Below are positions 43,487-51,790 of a DNA stretch of 64,000 bases, piece after piece. The notes beneath the pieces were generated by a model. The model did not search any database. It was not told where the DNA came from and saw only the letters and a list, made by a program, of their open reading frames with translations. Each line of letters begins with the position of its first letter. Position 1 is the first letter of the stretch. The position numbers and the translations under genes were made by a program. The stretch lies in contig NC_009901.1 of the NCBI RefSeq assembly GCF_000018285.1, positions 4,773,001 to 4,837,000 of the forward strand, read 5' to 3'. Source of the stretch: Shewanella pealeana ATCC 700345. Lineage in GTDB: Bacteria > Pseudomonadota > Gammaproteobacteria > Enterobacterales > Shewanellaceae.

Positions 43487-44221
43487 TTATTCTTCGTTTT
43501 GAATATTGCCCGGTGAATCAGGCGTTGGACGTGACACCATATATAGACGGAATAACGCCACGTTCACGAATAGGCCAAAAAAGGCCACGATGACTTCACC
43601 AATAAGCTGTGTCGGCATACCACCTAGCTGAGTTAGCTGCGCTAACATACCGCCAAATAGCGATAGAGGAATATATAGCAATAACACTAGTATCGTTTTA
43701 AAAGCGATAGGACCACTAAAACTAAAGCTGCGCTTAATCGCTTCCATTGGAGTAAGACGCTCAACCACGACCATAAAATTAACGAACGCCAAACGCGCGA
43801 ACAGATAGATGCTACCCACTAAACCAATAATGCCCAGAGTAGGGTTAACTGCGAGCAGAATAAACACAGGCGCAAGTACCGCAAGACCCGAAAACACCCC
43901 TGCCAACAAGAGTGCTGGCACAAAGTTCAAACTGGTCTTCAAGATCAAGCCATTCGATGGACTATGGCCCTGAGAACGGATCTCTAAAAATAGCGTTAAT
44001 GCCGCAATCAAGAACGAGAACACTAGCAGTAGTACCATCATGGCGACCATGTGGCTGGTACCAAATTGAGGGTTTTCGAAATCTGCGGCACTAATTTCTA
44101 AGCTTAGCCATAGCTGTATACCAACCTGCACAAATAAAATCGGTACAAACAAAAACGCTAACTGACTAATATTGTTTCGAAAAAAGTTAAAAGCTTGAGT
44201 CAATATTGCTGACAATGGCAT
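43487..44221 (-). CDS. Multi-pass inner-membrane protein (YciC-like), function unknown
   Basis: A 244-residue protein with about six hydrophobic helices. The open frame starts at TTG (44233), but the ATG at 44221 (MPLSAILTQAFNFF) has GGAAAG just upstream. The motif RLTPMEAIKRSFSFSG before the last helices resembles the conserved region of UPF0259/YciC proteins. It lies 118 bases after the start of the Sel1 gene in the same direction. No function is assigned. Confidence 0.6.
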   Translation of the reverse strand: MPLSAILTQAFNFFRNNISQLAFLFVPILFVQVGIQLWLSLEISAADFENPQFGTSHMVAMMVLLLVFSFLIAALTLFLEIRSQGHSPSNGLILKTSLNFVPALLLAGVFSGLAVLAPVFILLAVNPTLGIIGLVGSIYLFARLAFVNFMVVVERLTPMEAIKRSFSFSGPIAFKTILVLLLYIPLSLFGGMLAQLTQLGGMPTQLIGEVIVAFFGLFVNVALFRLYMVSRPTPDSPGNIQNEE

Positions 44222-44404
44222 AGGGCTTTCCAAAAGATAAAATTCAATAACACGAGTTAAAGCTAAGGATACCCAAGTTTGGAAATTAATGCACAGTTGA
44301 AATCACCAATTACTCGCTAGTGACAAACAAAAAATGCAAACGAATTGTTAAAAACGTTAGAATAAGTAATTATTCTAAGATTAGACGACACAAGGAAAGC
44401 CTCG

Positions 44405-44923
44405 ATGAAATCAATGACTGCAACTCTACTTACCATATCCGCTTTATTGAGTTCCCCAGCCAGCGCAGGGCTCTTAGACCAACTAGGCCAAGCAACAGCG
44501 ACAGCTAGTGAGCAAACCCAGCAGGCTCAATCGAGTGATTTAGTTGGCACAGTGATGTCGCAACTTGGCCTAAGCCAGACTCAAGCCGAAGGTGGATTGG
44601 GTAGCTTACTCTCGCTAGCGCAAAGCTCTTTAGGCAGCAATGACTTCAGCTCTATAGCCGATTCGATTCCAGGTATTGATGGACTGTTAAGTGCAACGCC
44701 TGAGCTCGATAGTGACTCCGGTGTGTCAGGGTTACTCTCCAAGGCGGGTGGCTTAGGTGAATCTTTGCAAGGTGGCGCTATGGTTTATAATGCGTTTGAG
44801 AAATTAGGCATTTCCAAAGAACTTGCAGCACCAATGATCGATATCGTCAAAGGCTACTTAGATACCAATGGCAGTGCAGGAACTTCAGATCTACTAATGA
44901 AAGGTCTTAATTCTATCTTGTAG
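44405..44923 (+). CDS. DUF2780 domain-containing secreted protein
   Basis: A 172-residue protein with a Sec signal peptide (MTATLLTISALLSSPASAG) and a small, Gly/Ser/Leu-rich body typical of DUF2780 (VGTVMSQLGLSQTQAEGGLGSLL, then IPGIDGLL and FEKLGISKELAAPMIDIVKGYL). Probably periplasmic. AAGGAAAG precedes the ATG. Function unknown. Confidence 0.75.
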   Translation: MKSMTATLLTISALLSSPASAGLLDQLGQATATASEQTQQAQSSDLVGTVMSQLGLSQTQAEGGLGSLLSLAQSSLGSNDFSSIADSIPGIDGLLSATPELDSDSGVSGLLSKAGGLGESLQGGAMVYNAFEKLGISKELAAPMIDIVKGYLDTNGSAGTSDLLMKGLNSIL

Positions 44924-45027
44924 GCCTAGTTTCTCCTTCTCAGCGATTGGATAATTGTTGAGAAGGAACTCTCTGCCATAATTAAGCTCTAATAAACTAT
45001 CATGCCCATTAAGGTTTAGGAGCCAAT

Positions 45028-45495
45028 ATGATCGCCAAACTGAAACAATTTTTTGGTAACCCACAAGCCGTCCTTTCTGAGGAAGAGCGCCAAGAACACT
45101 TAAATCTGGCTGCCGCCAGTTTGCTACTAGAAGTTGTCATGGCCGATGAAAGCATGTCAGAGCAAGAGGCCAAATTGCTGCCTGATTTGCTAACTACCAC
45201 ATTGAATCTAAGCACTGATGACGTACAAAGCCTGATAAGCGAAGCGAAGAGATCACAACAAAAGTCGACCTCTTTATACGAGTTCACTCAAGCGATTAAC
45301 GACAATTTTGATGTCAGCCAAAAACAACAGCTTATTTTAGCCATGTGGCAACTTGCTTATGCTGATGGGCATTTATGCCAATATGAAGATCAGATCATTC
45401 GTCGCACTGCTGAGTTATTTTATTTACGCCATAGCGAACTCATTCAAATGCGTAATATTGCGATGGAACAGCAAGCCAACCCCTCTCATGATTAG
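45028..45495 (+). CDS. TerB-family protein
   Basis: A 155-residue all-helical cytoplasmic protein. The TerB pattern is clear: LLLEVVMADESMSEQEAKLL and, in the second half, LAMWQLAYADGHLCQYEDQIIRRTAELFYL, each with the acidic metal-binding run. TerB domains are named from tellurite resistance clusters, but stand-alone copies like this are widespread and uncharacterised. AGGAG precedes the ATG. Confidence 0.85.
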   Translation: MIAKLKQFFGNPQAVLSEEERQEHLNLAAASLLLEVVMADESMSEQEAKLLPDLLTTTLNLSTDDVQSLISEAKRSQQKSTSLYEFTQAINDNFDVSQKQQLILAMWQLAYADGHLCQYEDQIIRRTAELFYLRHSELIQMRNIAMEQQANPSHD

Positions 45496-45542
45496 ATGGC
45501 TTCAGGCTGACTAGATTGCAATCAGCACTTTATTCACATTAA

Positions 45543-45854
45543 TACCAATCAGTATAGAGACTTGGTCTCTCAGCGAAAGTTTAGCGGCACTGAGACAAGG
45601 TCATTAAATGCTCCAGCATTAATGACATTCACCACATCCATGTGGTTTGCAACGAGTGAAGAGCATAGTTATTCTACGTTTAAGCTCGTTAACACCGTAT
45701 CAGAGCCGCTAAAACTCGCCATTCTGGAGCGTTTTTGGCTGCCTACTTCTGCGTTGAACAACTTCACAAGGGAGCAACCATTCTTTCAGTTATTCGCCTT
45801 GAATTAGTTTGCCAAAAACGCTCTGAGTAGATCAACTTCTTATACTGATTGGTA
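45543..45854. mobile_element. MITE-like 312-bp element with terminal inverted repeats
   Basis: TACCAATCAGTATA at 45543-45556 is repeated in inverse at 45841-45854. Inside are further inverted repeats: GAGCGTTTTTGGC near 45728 against GCCAAAAACGCTC near 45811, and hairpins AGAGAC-TTG-GTCTCT (45556-45570), TCATTAAATGCT / AGCATTAATGA (45601-45625) and ACCACAT-CC-ATGTGGT (45631-45646). There is no transposase. It fits a non-autonomous element or structured intergenic repeat. It fills most of the gap between terB and the cytochrome genes; the rest of that gap shows nothing specific. Confidence 0.6.
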
Positions 45855-46022
45855 TAAGTTAACGCAAGAAGCCACCTTAATTTAAAGTGGCAATCGCATT
45901 TGGAGGTCGAGTACTTAGTAATTAATCACTAAGTTGCTAAAATGGCATCCTGCCCAGAAGCGTCCTTGCGAAGCATGGAGTTGTTTTTACAACTCTTTTC
46001 TCAATTTCTTATATAAAGACTT

Positions 46023-46313
46023 TTAGTGGCAGCTTGCACAGCTATCGTTAGCCGAAACCTCCTCGTGCACAACATGGCAGTCACTACAAGTAATGATACC
46101 GTCATGCTGCAGATGCATCTCACCATCAAGCTCTTTCAATGAGCCATGACAGCTCACACAGGTTTCATTCTCATATGTCATATCCGCCGATGGATCACCA
46201 TCTTTATGGCATGACTCACAACCTGCCATCTCTGTATGTGAGTCAGCAACTGAAGTTGCCATCACTACACCCGAAAAGCTCAATAAAACTGTTAATCCTA
46301 AAACTTTAAGCAT
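46023..46313 (-). CDS. Small periplasmic tetrahaem cytochrome c
   Basis: A 96-residue cytochrome with a Sec signal peptide (MLKVLGLTVLLSFSGVVMA) and four haem sites: CESCH, CVSCH, CSDCH and CASCH. The frame starts at TTG two codons earlier, but GAGG is best placed for the ATG at 46313. It is a soluble periplasmic electron shuttle of the small tetrahaem type common in Shewanella. It is the last gene of the NrfBCD-like unit, 22 bases after nrfD, so it is the likely electron outlet of that module. Confidence 0.85.
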   Translation of the reverse strand: MLKVLGLTVLLSFSGVVMATSVADSHTEMAGCESCHKDGDPSADMTYENETCVSCHGSLKELDGEMHLQHDGIITCSDCHVVHEEVSANDSCASCH

Positions 46314-46334
46314 GTTCAAACCCTCAGTAAATAA

Positions 46335-47276
46335 TTAAGCAACCGTCATTTGGCCGGTATAAAGAATGAAGTTACGCAGTAAAAGTACGCCGATTAAACT
46401 GCAGCTGGCAGTAATCGCCACATAAGAGAACTTGCGCTTAGAGGAGGCTTTCATAAATAGGTTAAAGGCCAGTGGCATACTCAAACCAACAACAACGATA
46501 CCAGCCCAGAATATCCAGCCCCAGAAGCCTTCTCCAATTGCAGCAAATGCAGCCACTTGGCTCTGGCCTCCAGTTAAAATCAAGCCTGTAAAGAAGGTGA
46601 AGATAAGCACAATTTCCACCAAAATCATTGGGATCTCAATATTGTGGATAAAGTGCACTTCCTTACCATCAGGATTACCTTTGAGCAATACGCCGCCGAG
46701 TAGAGTCCCCGCAGCTCCCGATGAAAGCCCTGAGACCAAAAACAGCAAAGGCAATACCGGATTATTTAGCATTGGATAAGTCGTTAATGCCGATAGCAGG
46801 AAGCCAGTATATGCACCTAATGACAAGGCAAGGATCACCAAGAAGCCTGTAATGCTTGCTTCATGCTTAGCGATTGCACTAAATAACTTCTCAACAACTG
46901 GCCAGCGACCGTTACACCAAGAAAGCGCAGGCTCTTTAAAGACACAAGCTAACCAAGCGAACAGTGCAACCTGATAGACCATCAGTACAGCGACACCAAC
47001 AGACATCACAGAAGTCGGGTTGTAGAACACTAAGATCTTCCAAAAATCGAACGGCTTAGTTAAATCGATAACTAAAATGCCAAGCCCTGCAAATACAGCC
47101 AACGGTGCAATAAGACAAGCCGCCTGGACAAAGCCTGATTTATAGGCATCACGTCCCAATTTAAAGTGTTTTAGCAATACAGCAAAGCAGATGGCTCCGG
47201 CCGATATACCCGCAAGAAATAGGTAGATGGCAATTGGCCATGGCCAAGTTAGGCTGTCAAAATGGAATGGACTCAT
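46335..47276 (-). CDS. NrfD/PsrC-family membrane quinol dehydrogenase subunit
   Basis: A 313-residue inner-membrane protein with about eight helices. It carries the NrfD-family N-terminal segment TWPWPIAIYLFLAGISAGAI. These subunits oxidise or reduce quinol and hand electrons to a partner iron-sulfur protein, here the NrfC-like gene, whose end overlaps this start by 4 bases. In E. coli NrfCD delivers electrons to NrfB and then nitrite reductase NrfA. No reductase gene is present here, so the electron acceptor is open. Confidence 0.85.
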   Translation of the reverse strand: MSPFHFDSLTWPWPIAIYLFLAGISAGAICFAVLLKHFKLGRDAYKSGFVQAACLIAPLAVFAGLGILVIDLTKPFDFWKILVFYNPTSVMSVGVAVLMVYQVALFAWLACVFKEPALSWCNGRWPVVEKLFSAIAKHEASITGFLVILALSLGAYTGFLLSALTTYPMLNNPVLPLLFLVSGLSSGAAGTLLGGVLLKGNPDGKEVHFIHNIEIPMILVEIVLIFTFFTGLILTGGQSQVAAFAAIGEGFWGWIFWAGIVVVGLSMPLAFNLFMKASSKRKFSYVAITASCSLIGVLLLRNFILYTGQMTVA

Positions 47277-47956
47277 AGTTTTATCTCCCCACTTTGTGAT
47301 GCAATACGGAACAACTTAGGCCTGGTCCCGAGATCAGTTTTAGTTCGGTAGCTAGGGGCTGATTTAAGCACTTGTACGACTTGAGATTGCGGGTCAGTAA
47401 TATCACCAAAAGTTAACGCTTTAGTTGGACAGGCAGTAACACAAGCAGGTAACTGACCCTCTTTAAGGCGAGTTTCCTTACAGAAATCGCATTTATCAGC
47501 CGCTTTAGTCACTGGATTAATGAAACGGATTTGATACGGACAAGCAGCAATGCAGTATTGGCAACCGACACACTTCCATTCATCGACACTTACGATGCCT
47601 GTTTTTGGGTCTTTATAGGCAGCCCCTGTTGGGCATACCTTTACACAAGGCGTATCATCACAATGCTGACATGATTTACGCGTAAATCGAAAATGCTGAT
47701 TTGGATACTCACCAAATGGGCCTTCACGCTCGATCTCTAATCGGCTTACACCTTCTGGTACTTGGTTGACTTCACGACAAGCAATAGAGCAAGCATCACA
47801 ACCGATACACTTGGTCTCATCATGTACTAAGGCATAGTTACATACGGGTTCAACGTCGCTACCAGCAGTCCCTTTGGCCGTTGCGATGGTGAAGCCGGAA
47901 GCCCCAACCGCCGCTGCACAGGCACCTTTTAAAAACAATCTTCTTGAGTTAGACAT
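47273..47956 (-). CDS. NrfC-like periplasmic 4[4Fe-4S] ferredoxin subunit
   Basis: A 227-residue protein. The frame extends upstream, but GGGGAA sits before the ATG at 47956, which begins MSNSRRLFLKGACAAAVGAS, a twin-arginine signal. Four ferredoxin-type cysteine groups follow: CIGCDACSIACREV, CQHCDDTPCVKVCP, CVGCQYCIAACPY and CDFC...CVTACPT. This is the NrfC/DmsB/PsrB layout. It links the NrfD-like quinol subunit to the haem proteins in the periplasm and is translationally coupled to nrfD. Confidence 0.87.
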   Translation of the reverse strand: MSNSRRLFLKGACAAAVGASGFTIATAKGTAGSDVEPVCNYALVHDETKCIGCDACSIACREVNQVPEGVSRLEIEREGPFGEYPNQHFRFTRKSCQHCDDTPCVKVCPTGAAYKDPKTGIVSVDEWKCVGCQYCIAACPYQIRFINPVTKAADKCDFCKETRLKEGQLPACVTACPTKALTFGDITDPQSQVVQVLKSAPSYRTKTDLGTRPKLFRIASQSGEIKL

Positions 47957-47970
47957 ATAGATTCCCCTAA

Positions 47971-48441
47971 TTACTTGGCCACGTGGCAACTGCTACACAG
48001 TTCACTACGCTCTTTTGCAGATACGCCTAGCACAGGATCTGTGTTGGGATGTAAAAGATGGCAGCTAGCACAATTCACCTTGTTAGAGTGAGCGTCATGG
48101 CTCCAATCACGTTCAGCTAATACGCTATGGTCGTGACACTTCAAACAGCTTTGAGTTTGCGTATTAACATCTGAGGCCGACTTATTACTAAAGCCGATTA
48201 AGTTGGATGCCTTTCTTGGATGTCCCTCTTTTTCACCATGACAATCCTGACAACTGATATCTAAGGCGTCATTGGCATGTACGCCGAGCATTTTTCCATT
48301 GCGCTTATGGCACATAATGCATTGTTTATTTTCATTAATTTTAAATTCTGCGGCAACAGCCTTGATAGATATCACCGAAGCGGCAACAACAAGTAAAATG
48401 CTCATCAACAAGGAAACTGAATATTTAAATAAGCTGGACAT
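47971..48441 (-). CDS. NrfB-like pentahaem cytochrome c
   Basis: A 156-residue cytochrome with an N-terminal signal (FKYSVSLLMSILLVVAASVISIK region) and five haem sites: CIMCH, CQDCH, CLKCH, CASCH and CSSCH. This matches the NrfB/DmsE-like small pentahaem group. It is the first cytochrome gene of the unit, 14 bases before the nrfC-like ATG. In E. coli NrfB accepts electrons from NrfCD and reduces NrfA; here its partner reductase is not in the window. Confidence 0.85.
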   Translation of the reverse strand: MSSLFKYSVSLLMSILLVVAASVISIKAVAAEFKINENKQCIMCHKRNGKMLGVHANDALDISCQDCHGEKEGHPRKASNLIGFSNKSASDVNTQTQSCLKCHDHSVLAERDWSHDAHSNKVNCASCHLLHPNTDPVLGVSAKERSELCSSCHVAK

Positions 48442-48523
48442 GGGGTGTCCTCACATTACTAAGTGATAAATAAAGAGAGTTGGGGATGAGGTGTTACAAC
48501 TAATGTTGCAACACCCATTGATG

Positions 48524-49015
48524 TTATGCGACTAACGAGCTTTTGATCAGGTTTGCGTCACAGTCATTCTTGGCTAAGTGAAGTACTTTTACACCCATTT
48601 TGGCTAATGTATCGTCGATGAATCTGTTGCTCTCTTCAGAGTTATGCTGCGGGTCTGTAATAACGAGCTTTACCGTTGAAGATTCACTATCGACCAAAAC
48701 ATAATCTAGATGACAAGCTTGCAAGTAACTGTGAGCATCTTGCTCTTTTTCATTTTTATCAACGTCACAAAGGTTATCTAATGTTGTGCCATATAGCACA
48801 TTGTATTTACCCACAACCAAGGCGTTCAATTTATTGATAAAGCTACCTGGCTGACTTTCTAATGAATTAGGCTTTAACTTAATATTAGATGCTACAAACT
48901 CGCTTGCTTTAAAGAACTTTATACAAGTCATTGTAAATGTCACTAAAACAAATGGCACCACAAGGAATAATACAAAGTACATAAAGGCATAACTAAAAAT
49001 TACAGATGCACTCAT
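48524..49015 (-). CDS. Membrane protein with DUF2726-like cytoplasmic domain
   Basis: A 163-residue protein. TTG at 49027 is in frame, but GGAGGT precedes the ATG at 49015 (MSASVIFSYAFMYFVLFLVV), so that start is chosen. One N-terminal membrane helix is followed by a soluble domain with the DUF2726 look: CHLDYVLVDSESSTVKLVI, then HNSEESNRFIDDTLAKMGVKVLHL. DUF2726 resembles a nuclease-like fold, but catalytic residues appear incomplete. It lies 83 bases ahead of the NrfB-like gene on the same strand and directly behind a perfect FNR box, so it is probably co-expressed with the cytochrome module. Confidence 0.65.
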   Translation of the reverse strand: MSASVIFSYAFMYFVLFLVVPFVLVTFTMTCIKFFKASEFVASNIKLKPNSLESQPGSFINKLNALVVGKYNVLYGTTLDNLCDVDKNEKEQDAHSYLQACHLDYVLVDSESSTVKLVITDPQHNSEESNRFIDDTLAKMGVKVLHLAKNDCDANLIKSSLVA

Positions 49016-49558
49016 AACGACCTCCAAACTAACATTTTAATTATAAAACTTATTTTAACGCTATTTAAGTATTGTTATTTAACCGATTAAAACATTGATA
49101 TAAATCAAGTGTTTCAATCCGAACGTTTTATTCATCATAAAAATTAAAAGCAACTCTAATTAAGAAAATTCGCAATTTACAAATACAAAAATGGAATGTC
49201 TAAAATGTACATTTCAACTTTGTAAAAACAATAGGAATAGAAATTATAGATTTGAGTCGGTAAAGCAAAAAAACTAAGCAAAAAAAACAACAACACCTCA
49301 AACACAACATTAACCATTTGTGCACACTTATTGCAGTTTAAACATGGCTTTAAAATAAGCCTATTAAAAGTCATCACTGACCTTAGCCCCTTGCTAGCGC
49401 TAAGTCATGCTCGTTCTAGATATCCACTATTTAATATAGACATAACCCATTGAGTGACACAGGCTTCATTTTTAAAAAGCAATTGAAATAAATTAGTATA
49501 AAAAAATACAAATTGGTTATTATCAAATTTGGTACATACCAATAAAGAGGTATTTAAT
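49016..49558. other. AT-rich gene-free region
   Basis: A 543-base strongly AT-rich intergenic region between the DUF2726-like gene (minus) and a LysR gene (plus). Apart from the FNR box near its left end, I see no gene or repeat. The base composition is visibly lower in G+C than the flanking genes. Confidence 0.5.
49095..49108. promoter_or_regulatory. FNR/EtrA box
   Basis: TTGAT-ATAA-ATCAA is an exact match to the FNR consensus. Its centre is about 87 bases upstream of the ATG at 49015, a distance that fits activation of the DUF2726-nrfBCD-like-cytochrome unit when oxygen is absent. In Shewanella the FNR homologue is EtrA. Confidence 0.8.
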
Positions 49559-50524
49559 ATGAGAGATATAAGTTTTAGTGACTTGGATTTATTAAGCATT
49601 AATATACTAGTTAATCTTTATGAGCATAAATCTGCTACTTTTGTCTCTCATAAGTTGAATGTTCCCGCACCAAAGATAAGTCGCTGTCTCAAACACGCAA
49701 GGGAAGTATTTGGTAATGAACTTTTCATTCGTAAAAAGCATGGATTAGTCCCCAATGAATTTGCAGCTAAAGTGTACCCGATTGCGAAAGAGATCATTGA
49801 GTGCTCTAAAAATTTACAGAAACTAAATGGTATTCATGGACTGAGCACTACACATCATTTCGAAATTGTGGCTCCCGATATAATCTCATCTCCTTTTCCC
49901 AAAGTACTACTTAACGCCATCAAGAATGCTGGCAAAGAGATGAGCTTCAACATTACACCTTGGACGAAGAACTCTATCAACGACATTATCAATGGTGAGG
50001 TCGATCTCGGCTTATGTTGTAGCAAGATGCTAGATAGTATTAAAGATACGAATGATTCACTAAACGCAATACCATTGAAGAAATTAAACAAAGTCTTCTT
50101 AGTTTGCCATCACGAACATCCAATATTAAAAGAAGAAATCACCTTAGAGTCCATTGCACACTATCCATTTATTAATAGCAATATGGGTCAATCAGAGCAG
50201 GAACAGAGTCCTTTTCAAGAATTTTGTCAATCACAACATATTAAACTAATCACTGAGATGAACTTAACTGGGTTAACAGGGCTATTCGAATACCTGCGTT
50301 CCAGCCAAGGGATCGCATTGTTACCTTACAGCTCTATATTTACAATGATTAATAACACTCCAGATCTGCATGCTTGTCGCTTATCTGACGTAGAATCTGA
50401 GCGTTTATACATGCATGTGAAAGAACCATATCTTTATTTGGTTTATAGTGATAGTAACAAAGACCCAAACTTACGTTGGATATCATCAGAAGTGAAAGAG
50501 TTGGTTGAGCTATTGTTACACTAA
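49559..50524 (+). CDS. LysR-family regulator (paralogue 1)
   Basis: A 321-residue LysR protein. The start ATG at 49559 (MRDISFSDLDLLSIN) has AGAGG upstream; an earlier in-frame start lacks this. The winged helix is FVSHKLNVPAPKISRCLKHAREVFGNELFIRKKHGLVPNEFA. It resembles the convergent LysR gene at 50602 in the DNA-binding part (KLN.P..K.SR.L..REV...LFIR...G..PN..A.K.YPI.K.I). Target genes may include the nearby cytochrome module; this is inference from position. Confidence 0.82.
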   Translation: MRDISFSDLDLLSINILVNLYEHKSATFVSHKLNVPAPKISRCLKHAREVFGNELFIRKKHGLVPNEFAAKVYPIAKEIIECSKNLQKLNGIHGLSTTHHFEIVAPDIISSPFPKVLLNAIKNAGKEMSFNITPWTKNSINDIINGEVDLGLCCSKMLDSIKDTNDSLNAIPLKKLNKVFLVCHHEHPILKEEITLESIAHYPFINSNMGQSEQEQSPFQEFCQSQHIKLITEMNLTGLTGLFEYLRSSQGIALLPYSSIFTMINNTPDLHACRLSDVESERLYMHVKEPYLYLVYSDSNKDPNLRWISSEVKELVELLLH

Positions 50525-50538
50525 CGAATAATCTAAAT

Positions 50539-50566
50539 AAAAAAGAGTGCCTAAGCACTCTTTTTT
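50539..50566. terminator. Bidirectional terminator between convergent LysR genes
   Basis: AAAAAAGAGTGC / GCACTCTTTTTT with a CTAA loop. It can end both transcripts. Confidence 0.9.
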
Positions 50567-50601
50567 ATGACTGATAATTTAAATTAACTAGTTAACTGCT
50601 G

Positions 50602-51555
50602 CTATTCATACAGCTCTTGAGCAAGTTCCAACTTTTTTTGTAACAACTTAGAAAGCGCCGTTGAAAAATCATTATCACGAGATTGATGATACTGTAAGTA
50701 ATAACTATATCTTTCAACAGTTCCATTTTTAAATCGTAGTTCTTCATAAAAATCGGTTACATCAATATAATCGATATCACTGCGACTATTAAAATAGAGG
50801 TAAGAAAGAATAGACGCAGTCCAACAAATATCATCGGTCTTCGCCACATGATTAAGCGCCATTGCTAGACTAGTTGTTTTGCAGCTCACTTTAATATCTA
50901 AGCATTGCTCCTTTGCATAGCTTTCAAGCCAGTGTTCCACCAAGCCCACTTTAGCGTAATTGATAAATACCAGCTTATGCTCCAATAAACTTTTCAACGT
51001 TAGCTCTTGCTTGAAGAATGGATGATTCTTCTTAGCAGTCACAAAGAAGTAGCGCACATCTCCTACCTTTACGCTTTTTACCGCCTCAGATTGCTTAGAG
51101 TTAACGGTAATAGCATAGTCAATCTTACCTTGTGCCAATAACTCCTGAACATTATCACTCCAAGGTTGAATGATCACAGATATGTCTCGATCTAAGCTCT
51201 GGCAGATTTCGGTAATTGACTCAACTAAGAATCCAGCCCAGTGTTCTTGAGCAGCGATAACTAAGCGATTACTATCTGGCGAATAGCTGGTTATTTCAGC
51301 CATCTGCTCATAGCCCTGCACAATAGACTTGACGATAGGGTACAACTTGTCAGCCATAAGGTTAGGCTCAACACCATACTGACGCCTGATGAACAAGTCA
51401 TCGTGGATCACTTCACGCATATTGCTCAGAGCACGACTCACTTTAGGTTGAGTAGTGTTAAGTTTCTGTGCCACAACCGAGCCATTTTTAAACTCAACTA
51501 ACCCAATAAACACCTTAAGAGTGAAATAATCTAACTTTGAAAGTTCCTTACGCAT
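50602..51555 (-). CDS. LysR-family regulator (paralogue 2)
   Basis: A 317-residue LysR protein. The frame opens one codon earlier with TTG; the ATG at 51555 is taken as start. The winged helix reads VVAQKLNTTQPKVSRALSNMREVIHDDLFIRRQYGVEPNLMADKLYPI, clearly akin to the neighbouring LysR at 49559. The two are convergent around a shared terminator and may have arisen by inverted duplication followed by divergence. Effector unknown. Confidence 0.82.
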   Translation of the reverse strand: MRKELSKLDYFTLKVFIGLVEFKNGSVVAQKLNTTQPKVSRALSNMREVIHDDLFIRRQYGVEPNLMADKLYPIVKSIVQGYEQMAEITSYSPDSNRLVIAAQEHWAGFLVESITEICQSLDRDISVIIQPWSDNVQELLAQGKIDYAITVNSKQSEAVKSVKVGDVRYFFVTAKKNHPFFKQELTLKSLLEHKLVFINYAKVGLVEHWLESYAKEQCLDIKVSCKTTSLAMALNHVAKTDDICWTASILSYLYFNSRSDIDYIDVTDFYEELRFKNGTVERYSYYLQYHQSRDNDFSTALSKLLQKKLELAQELYE

Positions 51556-51790
51556 CAAACCCTAGCCTAAAAGCACATTTTATTAATTATTGTATACAAA
51601 CTATAACACTGAAAAATAAACGGTTTTGCTACCCTTATCACATACGTACCCATTTATAGGTATTAGGAGGTAAAAGATAAGGCACCTCAGTTTCAACAAC
51701 TGCCCAGTGTTAAAGAAAACCTAAGTGGGATCATACTCCTTTACCACAAAGCGAGTTAAACTATGGCTATCAATGATACGGTACTCATCT

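Noticed and set aside
45562..45807. 81-codon open frame within the MITE-like element
   Set aside because: It spans hairpins and inverted repeats and has no start signal or recognisable domain.
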